Program-made: the position numbers and the translations under genes | Shown: positions 23,405 to 31,891 of the stretch, piece by piece | How positions within the stretch are numbered: position 1 is the first letter of the stretch | Layout of the letters: each line of letters opens with the position of its first letter | The notes under the pieces: generated by a model | Seen by the model: only the letters and a program-made list of their open reading frames with translations | Databases searched by the model: none | What the model was told of the DNA's origin: nothing | DNA from: JBMOKT01 sp049323895 | GTDB taxonomy: Bacteria; Bacillota; Peptococcia; Peptococcales; BICA1-8 | Direction: 5' to 3' | Assembly: GCA_049323895.1 (NCBI GenBank) | Contig: JBMOKT010000033.1 | Span: 1 to 42,706 of the forward strand | Length of the DNA: 42,706 bases

Positions 23405-25297
23405 TTACATATTTTTCTCCAGGGTTGAAGTAAGTTCTTCCCATTTTTCATATAATGCTGGGAGTTCTTGCTCCAATTCCTTATATTTAGCCACCCTTGC
23501 TTTACTTGTCTCCTCATCTTGATATGTTTCAGGGCAAGCAAGCTGTGAACTAATTTCTTCAAGATTGATTTCTGTTTGCTGTATTTTTTGTTCTAGTAAA
23601 GCAATCTCTTCCCTTAGCTTAGCCTTATTTATTTTATTTTTCCCTGCCTCTTTGGCTGAGGTTTTAGAAATTGGCTTTTCCAAAGACTCTTTTTGTCTAG
23701 CCAATTCTTCCTTCTTTTCCTTATAGTAAGAATAGTTACCCAGGTAATTGTACAGTTTATTATTTTCCAATTCCAATGTCCGATCTGTTATGCTGTCCAG
23801 TAAGAATCTATCATGAGAAACTATAAGCATGGTACCATTGAATTCTTCTAAAAATTCCTCCACAATCTCTCTTGAAGGAATATCCAAATGATTGGTAGGC
23901 TCGTCAAGTATTAAAAAATTAGGCTTTTGTAAGATAGTTTTCAGAAGGGACAGCCTACCCCTCTCCCCTCCACTTAAGTCAGAAACCTGTTTGTATACGT
24001 CATCCCCTCGGAATAATATCTGGGCCAATTTTGCTCTTGCCTCATTTTCAGTAAAATTGAAATTATAGATTAGTTCATCCATAATTCGATAGCCTTGATT
24101 TAGGTTTTTATGTTCCTGATCAAAGTAGCCTATCTTAACCCTGGCACCCAAATTTACCTCGCCAGCTATGACCTGCAGCTCCCCTGTCAGGATTTTTAAG
24201 ATACTTGACTTACCGGTGCCATTTTCACCGATTAAGGCAACTTTTTCCCCATGGTAAATTGTAAAGCTCAGCTCTGTAAATAGGCTGCGTTCATTAAAAG
24301 ACATGCATAGATTATTGACCCTTAAGACAATATCACCTGTAGTACCGCTGTTTACATAGTTAAGCTTTATTCTTTCTTCGCCTTTTACATTCTCCAACCG
24401 TTCCAGCCGCTGTAATTGGCTGGCCCTTCCCCTTGCCTGTTTGGATTTAATGCCCGCCTTATAACGTAAAATATATTCCTCGATTTTCGCAATCTCTTTT
24501 TGCTGTTTATCATATGCCCTGGCTTGAGCCAACTCCCGCTCTTTTTTTAGAACAAGATATTTTGTATAATCACCCGGATATAACTCCAGCCTATGATTAT
24601 CTAATTCCAGTATACTGCTTACAATACTATTTAAGAAATAGCGGTCGTGGGAGATGAAGAAAACTGCCCCTTTGTAGCCTTTCAAATACCATTCCAACCA
24701 TTCCACAGCTTTAAGATCCAGATGGTTAGTCGGTTCATCTAAAAGCAATAAATCCGGTTCTTTCACCAAAAGCCGGGCTAATCCTGCCCTGGTTTTCTCC
24801 CCACCGCTAAAGTTACGGACCTCCCGCAGCAAGTCTCCATCACTAAAACCCAAACCTTTGATTACTTTCCTGGTTTGCGCTTCACAGCCAAAACCATTTG
24901 CCAGCTCATATTCCTGAGTTAATGAACTATAACGTTCCATTAATTTATCTAATTGTGTCCCTGATTTGTCAGCCATTTCCCTTTCTAATTGACGCAGTTT
25001 ATCCCTCATTTTAAAAATTTCCACGAAACCTTCTAATACAAAGTCCATTAAATTAATATCATCTGCAAAGTTATGTATTTGTTCTAAATATCCGATAGTA
25101 TAGTTATTGCTAAAGGTAATTTCACCTGCATCCAGTTGCTCTGCCCCTGTCAAACAACGAAAAAGAGTTGTTTTTCCTGCACCGTTGGGACCGACTAAAC
25201 CCACCTTTTCCCCTTCCTTTATGGCAAAACTTACTCCAGAAAAAATAGTCTCAACTCCATATGCTTTGCTTAAATCTTTTGCTTGTATAATAAACAT
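23405..25297 (-). CDS. ABC-F family ATPase (Uup/YdiF type)
   Basis: Soluble protein with two ATP-binding cassettes and no membrane part, of the ribosome-associated ABC-F class. First cassette: Walker A GPNGAGKTT near 38, signature FSGGEKTRAGLARLL and LLLDEPTNHLD near 165-190. Second: GENGTGKSS near 355, LSGGERGRLSLL and LILDEPTNHLD near 445-470. Between them is a charged linker (about 240-310). The C-terminal 90 residues are a charged coiled coil, as in Uup/YdiF. Housekeeping versus antibiotic-resistance function cannot be told from this alone; no regulatory leader peptide is apparent. Confidence 0.92.
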   Translation of the reverse strand: MFIIQAKDLSKAYGVETIFSGVSFAIKEGEKVGLVGPNGAGKTTLFRCLTGAEQLDAGEITFSNNYTIGYLEQIHNFADDINLMDFVLEGFVEIFKMRDKLRQLEREMADKSGTQLDKLMERYSSLTQEYELANGFGCEAQTRKVIKGLGFSDGDLLREVRNFSGGEKTRAGLARLLVKEPDLLLLDEPTNHLDLKAVEWLEWYLKGYKGAVFFISHDRYFLNSIVSSILELDNHRLELYPGDYTKYLVLKKERELAQARAYDKQQKEIAKIEEYILRYKAGIKSKQARGRASQLQRLERLENVKGEERIKLNYVNSGTTGDIVLRVNNLCMSFNERSLFTELSFTIYHGEKVALIGENGTGKSSILKILTGELQVIAGEVNLGARVKIGYFDQEHKNLNQGYRIMDELIYNFNFTENEARAKLAQILFRGDDVYKQVSDLSGGERGRLSLLKTILQKPNFLILDEPTNHLDIPSREIVEEFLEEFNGTMLIVSHDRFLLDSITDRTLELENNKLYNYLGNYSYYKEKKEELARQKESLEKPISKTSAKEAGKNKINKAKLREEIALLEQKIQQTEINLEEISSQLACPETYQDEETSKARVAKYKELEQELPALYEKWEELTSTLEKNM

Positions 25298-25311
25298 GGT
25301 ACACCCCGTTC

Positions 25312-25600
25312 TTAAAGGTTAAGGTTAAGGAAAAAACATGGCATCTGCTTAAGGGTTAAATTTTGGGATGCATCACAAATTAGAAAGGGGACACACCTCT
25401 CTTAGATGTTTCCTTTGGGGTCAGAGGAATCTCCCCAACTAATAATTCAAGTTGACGCATCTGTTCAAGAGTCTAGCTTAAAGGATGCATCGAGAAAAAT
25501 GACAATCATCGGATGCATCATGCAGTATTTACCCGTAAGGAGATGCATCATGCAGAATATCCTGCTAGCAGATGCATCCCTTAAACTTTTCATTCATCTT
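25312..25600. repeat. Mosaic GATGCATC repeat, copy C
   Basis: The largest copy, upstream of the ABC-F gene. It has five GATGCATC octamers (25367, 25484, 25512, 25542, 25571). It includes the module with GGGGACACACCTCT...AGAGGAATCTCCCC (25387-25438) and the module TTGACGCATCTG...TCTAGCTTAAAGGATGCATC (25453-25491). The left flank AAAGGTTAAGGTTAAGG (25314-25330) resembles the left arm of copy A; a right-arm trace TATAGCTTAAC ends at about 25613. The block ATGCAG...AGATGCATC is doubled here compared with copies A and B. Confidence 0.8.
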
Positions 25601-25625
25601 TTATAGCTTAACAAAGAAAAGGAAT

Positions 25626-25652
25626 AAAAAAAAGACCTGCTTTAATCAGGCC
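25626..25652 (-). terminator. Terminator of a candidate short transcript
   Basis: Minus strand: stem GGCCTG / CAGGTC (one G-U pair, 7-nt loop) followed by eight T. The only promoter-like sequence upstream of it is the one at 25682-25732, which would give an RNA of about 65-70 nt. Confidence 0.65.
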
Positions 25653-25681
25653 TAAGGGAGGTATATGAATTTGTATTAATG

Positions 25682-25732
25682 TATACCCCAGGGGGGTAGT
25701 ATCAATTTATCATATCATCTTTTTGTTGTCAA
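25682..25732 (-). promoter_or_regulatory. Promoter with CsoR-like operator, no coding gene attached
   Basis: Minus strand: -35 TTGACA (25732-25727), 17-bp spacer, weak -10 TAAATT (25709-25704). The near-palindrome TACCCCCCTGGGGTA (25698-25684) overlaps the expected start site. TACCCC-N-GGGGTA is the type of site bound by CsoR/CstR-family copper or persulfide sensors. No csoR, copA or sulfide gene is nearby. The only thing downstream is a terminator at 25652-25626. Confidence 0.5.
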
Positions 25733-25764
25733 TCTATATATTATAATAAACTAATGTAATTCTT

Positions 25765-25796
25765 AAAAAAATAATGGAAAAGTTATTTTTCCATTA
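25765..25796 (-). terminator. Intrinsic terminator of the chemoreceptor gene
   Basis: Minus strand stem TAATGGAAAA / TTTTCCATTA, 5-nt loop, then a T-rich run (ATTTTTTTAAG), 33 bp behind the stop codon. Confidence 0.85.
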
Positions 25797-25828
25797 AAGA
25801 TTTTTAGGACTCATGAAACAAAGTGCCC

Positions 25829-27244
25829 TTATTTAAAAAAACGGGCATAAATGGAAAGTTCACTTATTACGGTATTTAGCTTATCAATTTGTTCCTGTAC
25901 CGCATTCAAACTGTCTTCCTGTTTCTGGGTACTAGATGATATTTCCTGGGTAGCCGCTGTGATTTCCTCAGTCACCGAAACCACTTCTTCAATTTTATTT
26001 AAGAAGGTCTTTTGTTCTTTTTCAATGGTTTCAATACTGCTGCGCAAACTATTAATATTAACTACAACCTGATTCACCTTAGACTCCATTGCTTTGAAGA
26101 AGGTACTGGTTTCACCTATTTTATTATTTTGACCATCCAAAATATTTATTGTGGCATTTACCGAGGTAATAGTCTCATCCATTTCATTACCCATTCCCGT
26201 CACTATCTCTTTTATTTCAGTTACTGATTTAGCTGTTTCTTCCGATAATTTTCTTATTTCTTCAGCAACGACAGCAAACCCCCTGCCATGCTCCCCCGCC
26301 CTTGCTGCCTCGATGCTTGCATTTAAGGCCAGAAGATTAGTTTGATCAGCAATATTATTTATAGTTAAAACAATAGAGTTAATAGCACTGGATTTATTTT
26401 TTAAGGCATTTATTTTTTCAACAGTATGGTCTGCATGCTTTTTAGTCTCTCCTGCATAATTCAAAAGATTATTTATTGATGCTGCCACCTGGACGTTATC
26501 CTTGCTGGTTTCCGAACAAAATGCTGTAATATCTTGGGAATTAGCATTAAGATTATTAACTATTGTGCTTAAATTATTTGCAAAAATCTGCATATCTTCT
26601 GCGGCTTTAACTTGATTAGTTGTCATCAGGGAGGCTTCCTGCATGGAACTATTTATTTCCTTAGTGGCTTTTAAAGTTTGCTGGGAGCTTTCATTAAGAA
26701 CCTGATTAACATTTTCCAGCTGTCCCGAGGATTCTTTTATTTGTTCCAACACACCGCCGGTAATAGCCAGAATATTATCCAAAAGCCTTGCCATATTGCC
26801 AATTTCACCTTTTGCAGATGTTTCGTATACTTCACATTTACGGCATTTACCAAGCTTTTCCACAATTGACCCTTGAATTTGCCCCTCACATTTAGTTCCT
26901 GGAATTTCCCAGCACCTGAGATTTTCATTCTCATATGCTATGCAGTCTTTTATATTGCATTTTTTAGCAAACCAGCACTTTACTAAATTTTTATTATTAC
27001 TCCGTGTTTTAATGTTACCCTGTTCAACTTCTTCTAAGGTACAGGTCATTTGTTTTATAGGATGAAAGAGAAATTTGTATAAATAGAAGTTATAAACCGC
27101 TACAAAAAATACTCCCAATAAACATGCAATCCGCATCCATAACAGATCAGTAGTAACACCAAGTATGGCTAAACCCGTTACGGCCAAGCCGCTTGTTCCT
27201 ACTAAAAAAAATAGGTTCATGTTTTTTCTAATCCATTTCAGCAT
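25829..27244 (-). CDS. Methyl-accepting chemotaxis protein with cytoplasmic Cys-rich (two-CW-like) domain
   Basis: Signal transducer for chemotaxis or a related pathway. Two hydrophobic segments (about 10-30 and 34-56) leave almost no extracellular loop, so sensing must occur in the membrane or cytoplasm. Residues 90-137 carry seven cysteines: C90-W, C96, C101, C111-W, C119, C134, C137. The two Cys-Trp pairs fit the 'two-CW' Cys-rich domain. The conserved MCP signalling tip is intact: NNIADQTNLLALNASIEAARAGEHGRGFAVVAEEIRKLSEETAKS near residues 305-350. Length is 471 aa. GGGAGG precedes the ATG. It is a lone gene with its own terminator. Sensing of redox state or a metal via the cysteines is inference. 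Confidence 0.92.
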   Translation of the reverse strand: MLKWIRKNMNLFFLVGTSGLAVTGLAILGVTTDLLWMRIACLLGVFFVAVYNFYLYKFLFHPIKQMTCTLEEVEQGNIKTRSNNKNLVKCWFAKKCNIKDCIAYENENLRCWEIPGTKCEGQIQGSIVEKLGKCRKCEVYETSAKGEIGNMARLLDNILAITGGVLEQIKESSGQLENVNQVLNESSQQTLKATKEINSSMQEASLMTTNQVKAAEDMQIFANNLSTIVNNLNANSQDITAFCSETSKDNVQVAASINNLLNYAGETKKHADHTVEKINALKNKSSAINSIVLTINNIADQTNLLALNASIEAARAGEHGRGFAVVAEEIRKLSEETAKSVTEIKEIVTGMGNEMDETITSVNATINILDGQNNKIGETSTFFKAMESKVNQVVVNINSLRSSIETIEKEQKTFLNKIEEVVSVTEEITAATQEISSSTQKQEDSLNAVQEQIDKLNTVISELSIYARFFK

Positions 27245-27550
27245 CTGAAAATCCTCCCAACCAAATACTTTGAAACCATTTTTTTCTATTATTCGACATA
27301 GTACTTGGCATTCCTTCGTGTAGTATAACTATTTTTTATAACTATCAAAAAAGTATTCTTTAAATCCAGTGGGGCATTGGGGGTAGAACCCCTGTTATTT
27401 AAACCTTAAAGTATAAGTTTATATTTTAAGTTTAATTCTTAAATTTCTTAAATTTTTAAATGATTTTGTGCAATAATTAAAAATAATTGATAAATAAATA
27501 TGTGCATTTTAAGAATAACTTAAAATGCATGGCTGAGAGGAGAGACTTGA
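27245..27550. promoter_or_regulatory. Divergent intergenic region, nothing specific seen
   Basis: 306 bp between the chemoreceptor and aldo/keto reductase genes, which are transcribed apart, so promoters for both must lie here. The right half is extremely AT-rich. I see no clear riboswitch, repeat or strong -35/-10 pair. Confidence 0.4.
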
Positions 27551-28564
27551 ATGCAATATCGGGTGCTAGGCAAAACAGGAATTAAAGTTTCCGTAGTTGG
27601 ATTTGGTGCTTTACCGGTTCAGCGTATAGATGAAATAACAGCGGTGGAAGTATTACATAAGGCATTTGATCTAGGGATGAACTTTTTAGATACGGGATTT
27701 AGATATTCTGATAGTGAGTATAAGGTCGGTTTAGCTCTCAAAGGTCGTAGAGAAGGAATTACCGTTGCAACTAAATCACCGTCTAGAGACAGAAAAGGTA
27801 TGACTGAACATATTCAAATTAGTCTTAAACGGCTAGGGACAGATTACATAGACCTCTACCAATTACATAATGTAAAGGATATGGAAAATCTTGATAAGGT
27901 ACTGGCACCAGGTGGTGCTCTAGAAGCCTTAAAAGATGCCCAAAAGGGAGGTCTAGTTAAACATATAGGTATTTCCAGCCACAGAAAAGAGACTTTATTT
28001 TTGGCCATGAGTCAGGGTTTTGTTGATACTATTCAAGTTCCCTTTAATGCTGTAGAATGTGAAGATATTGAGGAATTACTTGACTTAGCAGAAGAGACAA
28101 ATACGGGTGTTATTGTAATGAAGCCTTTAGGGGGCGGTGCTTTTAGTAATCCCACCGCAGCTCTTAAATATATCCTTAAGCATAGGGTCAGTATTGTCAT
28201 TCCGGGAATGGACTCTATTGAACAAGTCATGCTCAATGCCAAGGTAGGTACAATAGATCCCACCCTAACAGAGGAAGAACAGAAGAGTCTTGATGAAGAT
28301 ATTGCCAAGTTGGGGGCAGGATTTTGCCGTAGGTGTGAATATTGTCTGCCATGCCCCATGGAGATTAATATTCCTCAAATTTTTATTTGGGAAAGTTATG
28401 TTGACCGATATAACTTACCGGACTTCGCCCGCATGCGCTACCAAAGCAGTTCAAAATCGGTGGATAATTGTATAGACTGCGGTCAATGTGAGTCTAGATG
28501 TCCTTATGATTTACCCATCAGGAAAATGTTAGCTAGAGCCGGCGAGAAGCTTTCAAAAAAATAG
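27551..28564 (+). CDS. Aldo/keto reductase with C-terminal 4Fe-4S domain
   Basis: (beta/alpha)8 aldo/keto reductase fused to a ferredoxin-like tail, a fusion common in anaerobes. The catalytic tetrad is visible: Asp and Tyr in LDTGFRYSDSEYKVG (about 46-60), Lys in VATKSP, His in DLYQLHNV. The tail has CRRCEYCLPCPMEINIP (about 260) and CIDCGQCESRCPYDLPI (about 310), the second being a standard [4Fe-4S] motif. 337 aa. It starts behind GAGAGGAG and is followed by a terminator. The physiological substrate is unknown; electrons may come from or go to ferredoxin instead of NADPH alone. Confidence 0.93.
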   Translation: MQYRVLGKTGIKVSVVGFGALPVQRIDEITAVEVLHKAFDLGMNFLDTGFRYSDSEYKVGLALKGRREGITVATKSPSRDRKGMTEHIQISLKRLGTDYIDLYQLHNVKDMENLDKVLAPGGALEALKDAQKGGLVKHIGISSHRKETLFLAMSQGFVDTIQVPFNAVECEDIEELLDLAEETNTGVIVMKPLGGGAFSNPTAALKYILKHRVSIVIPGMDSIEQVMLNAKVGTIDPTLTEEEQKSLDEDIAKLGAGFCRRCEYCLPCPMEINIPQIFIWESYVDRYNLPDFARMRYQSSSKSVDNCIDCGQCESRCPYDLPIRKMLARAGEKLSKK

Positions 28565-28575
28565 TAAGTCTGATA

Positions 28576-28605
28576 AAAGGGTTACCTAAGGGTAACCCTT
28601 TTTTA
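28576..28605 (+). terminator. Intrinsic terminator of the aldo/keto reductase gene
   Basis: Stem AAAGGGTTACC / GGTAACCCTTT with loop TAAG, followed by TTTATAAA, 12 bp behind the stop. A second, weaker inverted repeat ACACCAA/TTGGTGT at 28609-28636 may serve the opposing minus-strand operon. Confidence 0.9.
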
Positions 28606-28680
28606 TAAAACACCAACCATAATTAAATGATTGGTGTCTGAGATTTTTATTTTTCTACTGTCTAATTGACAGGGATCATA

Positions 28681-28872
28681 TCATTTTACAAAGGGCAGTC
28701 CTTTTATAAACTTCTCCTTTTTAAAGGGAACTAAATCATATCCTCCAACTTTTTTCATATAAGCTGCACACCTTTTGCAAAACAAGTTCCCATCGGTGTC
28801 AACATGGCTTATTTCTATATCTTCATTATTTACAAAACATCGGTTGCACTTTAAAATGTATTTTTCTTCCAT
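28681..28872 (-). CDS. Small zinc-ribbon-like protein next to ribonucleotide reductase
   Basis: 63 residues with two Cys pairs: CNRC near 9-12 and CKRC near 32-35, spaced as in a zinc ribbon, followed by a basic C-terminus. A clear ribosome site AAGGGAG lies 7-8 bp before the ATG. The gene is only 15 bp behind nrdJ on the same strand, so it is probably co-transcribed. I do not recognise a named family. Possible roles are metal-binding accessory or regulator; none is shown by sequence. Confidence 0.75.
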   Translation of the reverse strand: MEEKYILKCNRCFVNNEDIEISHVDTDGNLFCKRCAAYMKKVGGYDLVPFKKEKFIKGLPFVK

Positions 28873-28887
28873 ATAGCAACTCCCTTG

Positions 28888-31209
28888 CTAGCCGCATTTA
28901 TGAAATGAACAGCCGGGATTGGTGCATCCCCGGCAGCCTTCCTGATAAAATAGTTTACTTCCGCAATCAGGGCAGGTATTGATGCCATCCCCAGGTTTAG
29001 AATTAGCCTTTTCTCGTTTCATTCCTTCCTCAAAGGATATTAAAAGCTGCTCCGAATGTACTTTTATTCCTTGGGCTTTGTTTTGTATGTATAATTCTAA
29101 GGCTTGTCCGATGGCAGCAGGACAGGACAGTACATCTATCCCCTCCCGTCTGATACACGCCGAGCATTGGATCCGGCGCAGCCTTCTGGTAACCTCATCT
29201 ATAGCTACCCCGCAGCGCAGCAGCAAGGTAACAAGGGTTGCAATGGCGTTAGTTTGGGCCTGACATCCCCCTTGCCCTATGCTGTTGCAAAATACTTCGA
29301 AAGGTTCGCCATTACCGTTTACGGTAACATAAAATTTTGAACATGCAGATTCATACCCCGAGCTTATACCCGCCATTATTTTGGGTCGTTTTCTCGGGCG
29401 TATTTCCAGTCCTTCTTCAATAGAAATAACTGTTTCTGCTTTTTCCTCCGCAAGGCTTTTGCCCTTATTTAAAACCTGAACCTCCCTTGAACCGTCTCGA
29501 TAGACTGTTAATCCTTTACAATTTAATTCATAAGCTAATAAATATGCTTTAGCTATTTCCTCTTCAACTGCCCCATAGGAGAAATTGATTGTTTTAGAAA
29601 CAGCGTTATCACAGTATTCTTGAAAAGCTGCCTGCATCTTTATATGCCAGTCTGCCTCTATTTCCCCGGAAGTAACAAAAAGTCGCTGTACATCTTCAGG
29701 AATCTGTTCAATACCTATCACTGTTCCGGCATCTAGTATTTTCAGCGGCAGATCTTCACTCCAAAAACCCCTGGCTTTGGCCATTTCTTCAAACAGTGGA
29801 TTGGCCTCGACAAACTCTGTGTCTGCCCGGTTGGATTTATATACTACTCCGAATAATGGTTCAATGCCGCTGGATGTGTTGGCAATCATGGATATGCTTC
29901 CAGTCGGTGCTATTGTAGTAACAGTTGCATTGCGTATTGGTTTTTCCTTCCTAAGTTGATAAGAGGACCCTATGAAATTGGGAAATGGTCCTCTGGACTT
30001 GGTCAATTCCCTACTAGCCTTTTTGGCTCTCTGGTCAATAAACTTCATGACCTCATTGGCCTTCTCTACTGCCTCTTGACTATTGTATGGTATACCCAAA
30101 AGAATAAGGGCATTTGCCCATCCCATTACCCCTAAACCAACCTTACGGTTTCCTTTAGTCATCTCCTCAATCTGTGGTATGGGGTATTTGTTGGCGTCTA
30201 TAACATTATCAAGAAAATGAATGCTTTTCTCTACCACACTACCTAAAAGCTCATAATCAAACTGCCCTTCTGCTACAAATTTCTCCAAATTCAAGCTGCC
30301 CAAATTACAGCTTTCAAAAGGCAGCAGCGGTTGTTCACCACACGGGTTGGTGCTTTCTATGGTACCTATATGGGGTGTGGGGTTGTCCTGGTTAATTTTA
30401 TCAATGAAGACAACCCCTGGTTCACCATTTTTCCAAGCCTGGTAAACAATTTTTTGAAAAACCTCAGCGGCCGAAAGTTCGCCTGCCGGACTCCCGTCCT
30501 TAGGATTGTATAGCTGATAGTTTCTCTTTTCTTTAAGTGCCATCATAAACTCATCGGTAATGGCTACTGAGATATTAAAATTATTAAGTTTCCCTTCTGT
30601 ATCTTTACAGGTAATAAATTCCAAAATATCAGGATGGTCAATCCTCATTATACCCATATTGGCTCCACGGCGTTTACCGCCTTGTTTGACCTCTTCGGTA
30701 GCGGAATTAAAGATATTCATAAATGAAATAGGTCCTGAGGCCTCACCGCCGGTGCTTGAGACATAGTCGTTCTTAGGTCTTAACCTGCTGAAGCTAAAAC
30801 CCGTTCCCCCGCCGGATTTATGTACTAAGGCCGTCCACTTTAGACTGTCAAAAATACCTTCCATGTTGTCTTCTACAGGCAGGACAAAACAAGCTGAAAG
30901 CTGCTGCACTGATGTCCCGGCATTCATTAATGTAGGTGAGTTGGGATAAAAATAACCCTCTGCCATCAGGTTGTAAAAATCCAGAATAAGTCTTTCTACT
31001 TCTTCTTCAGTTTTTCCATATACCTTTTTGTCCACCAAAGCTATATCAGTTGCTACCCGTAACAGCATTTCCTGAAGATTTTCACAAACACTGCCCTTTT
31101 CATCCCTGCGTAAATATCTTTTTTCAATTACTTTCAGAGCATTGGGAGCAAATTTAGGTTGCTGGAAATATGAATTTTCTATTTTTCTCTCTTTTCTTGC
31201 AGGTTCCAA
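28888..31209 (-). CDS. nrdJ: Adenosylcobalamin-dependent (class II) ribonucleotide reductase
   Basis: Reduces ribonucleotides to deoxyribonucleotides with a B12-generated thiyl radical, independent of oxygen. Seen: SPTLMNAGTSVQQLSACFVLPVEDN (about 95-120), GGGTGFSFSRLRPK (about 135), the active-site loop NPCGEQPLLPFESCNLGSLNL (about 287-307), APTGSISMIANTSSGIEP (about 435), and a C-terminal zinc-finger tail CPDCGSKLF...CRGCTNPGCSFHKCG that likely re-reduces the active site. 773 aa is normal for NrdJ. The start is TTG at 31209, seven bases behind GGAGG. A candidate NrdR box lies about 105 bp upstream. Confidence 0.95.
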   Translation of the reverse strand: MEPARKERKIENSYFQQPKFAPNALKVIEKRYLRRDEKGSVCENLQEMLLRVATDIALVDKKVYGKTEEEVERLILDFYNLMAEGYFYPNSPTLMNAGTSVQQLSACFVLPVEDNMEGIFDSLKWTALVHKSGGGTGFSFSRLRPKNDYVSSTGGEASGPISFMNIFNSATEEVKQGGKRRGANMGIMRIDHPDILEFITCKDTEGKLNNFNISVAITDEFMMALKEKRNYQLYNPKDGSPAGELSAAEVFQKIVYQAWKNGEPGVVFIDKINQDNPTPHIGTIESTNPCGEQPLLPFESCNLGSLNLEKFVAEGQFDYELLGSVVEKSIHFLDNVIDANKYPIPQIEEMTKGNRKVGLGVMGWANALILLGIPYNSQEAVEKANEVMKFIDQRAKKASRELTKSRGPFPNFIGSSYQLRKEKPIRNATVTTIAPTGSISMIANTSSGIEPLFGVVYKSNRADTEFVEANPLFEEMAKARGFWSEDLPLKILDAGTVIGIEQIPEDVQRLFVTSGEIEADWHIKMQAAFQEYCDNAVSKTINFSYGAVEEEIAKAYLLAYELNCKGLTVYRDGSREVQVLNKGKSLAEEKAETVISIEEGLEIRPRKRPKIMAGISSGYESACSKFYVTVNGNGEPFEVFCNSIGQGGCQAQTNAIATLVTLLLRCGVAIDEVTRRLRRIQCSACIRREGIDVLSCPAAIGQALELYIQNKAQGIKVHSEQLLISFEEGMKREKANSKPGDGINTCPDCGSKLFYQEGCRGCTNPGCSFHKCG

Positions 31210-31315
31210 CTTAATACCTCCACTTCTTCAACATAAATCTACATTACATATTTCCATAATTACGCAAAAAACCCTTCTAGATGTTGTATATTTTTTTTAA
31301 TTACATTAGACCATC

Positions 31316-31330
31316 CACAATATGTAGTGA
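31316..31330 (-). promoter_or_regulatory. Candidate NrdR box upstream of nrdJ
   Basis: On the minus strand, TCACTACATATTGTG closely matches the NrdR repressor box (ACACTATATATTGT-like). NrdR controls ribonucleotide reductase genes. Boxes usually come in pairs; I do not see a convincing second one, which lowers confidence. Confidence 0.5.
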
Positions 31331-31440
31331 TTTTAACAAAAAAACTAACAAGCTTAGTTTTTTGAGAACTTAAAGTTACTTACAGCAGCTATAGTGCTAA
31401 AGAAATAAACATTGTCCATTTTCAATTGTCAATTCTCAAT

Positions 31441-31884
31441 TAAAAAAACTCAGCCGTTAGCTGAGTTTTTTTAAAGAGAGCACGTAATGATCTACCTTGG
31501 ACTGATATGAATAACTTGATACCTAACTATAATCTTTCGACCATAATCAAGCACTTCATTACCCATACCAATCGGTCGTTCGACCATACAGAATACCTTT
31601 ACAGCTATATGCAATCTCTCGACTGCATATAACCATTAGTCCAATCACACCCATGACCTGCGGCACTCTGTATGATCTTCGCTCGACCCCATACGATAAG
31701 TTGGGATCCTACCATAATCAAGATGTTTTTCAATTCGACTATGGCAGAACCTTTCCTAACCGTATAGAATCTGCCCTCCGGGTGCATACAAGCCAGAATT
31801 GACCTGCATGCAACCTTCGGCCGACCCATATATACCCCAGAGTTTAGGAGCATATATAAGTCTTGGCTCAACCATTACGTACCC
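31441..31884 (-). ncRNA. Candidate large structured non-coding RNA (~440 nt), unrecognised class
   Basis: Transcription is predicted from the -10 TATAAT at 31897-31892, starting about 31884. The 5' end GGGTACGTAATG (31884-31873) pairs over 12 bp, with two G-U pairs, with CATTACGTGCTC (31489-31478), and an intrinsic terminator follows at once. Inside are long hairpins: an 11-bp (31857-31828), a 12-bp (31812-31783), a 6-bp (31775-31743), a 14-bp capped by GAGA (31634-31603) and a 13-bp capped by GAAA (31551-31522). A motif GGTY-loop-GAYY recurs about six times. Many pairs are G-U, as in conserved RNAs. The 88-codon open frame inside has no ribosome site. I do not match it to RNase P, tmRNA, 6S, SRP or riboswitches I know. 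Confidence 0.75.
31442..31472 (-). terminator. Intrinsic terminator of the structured RNA
   Basis: Stem AAAAACTCAGC / GCTGAGTTTTT with 5-nt loop and T-run; symmetrical enough to work on both strands. On the minus strand it closes the RNA at 31884-31441; on the plus strand no gene lies upstream to need it. Confidence 0.93.
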
Positions 31885-31891
31885 TTCATTT

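Noticed and set aside
23380..23562. Small open frame at the 3' end of the ABC-F gene
   Set aside because: Overlaps the coiled-coil coding part in another frame and lacks a ribosome site; a Lys-rich shadow.
25659..25675. Tiny frame (Met-Asn-Leu-Tyr) behind GGGAGG on the plus strand
   Set aside because: Only four codons; the region reads better as a minus-strand promoter-operator unit.
27295..27330. Sigma-54 promoter (CTTGGCATTCCTTCGTG) before the aldo/keto reductase
   Set aside because: The -12 GC element is missing at the required distance, and no sigma-54 activator gene is in the window.
31605..31871. 88-codon minus-strand open frame
   Set aside because: It lies inside the structured RNA, has no ribosome site, and its 'protein' is built from the hairpin repeats. 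The RNA reading explains the region better.
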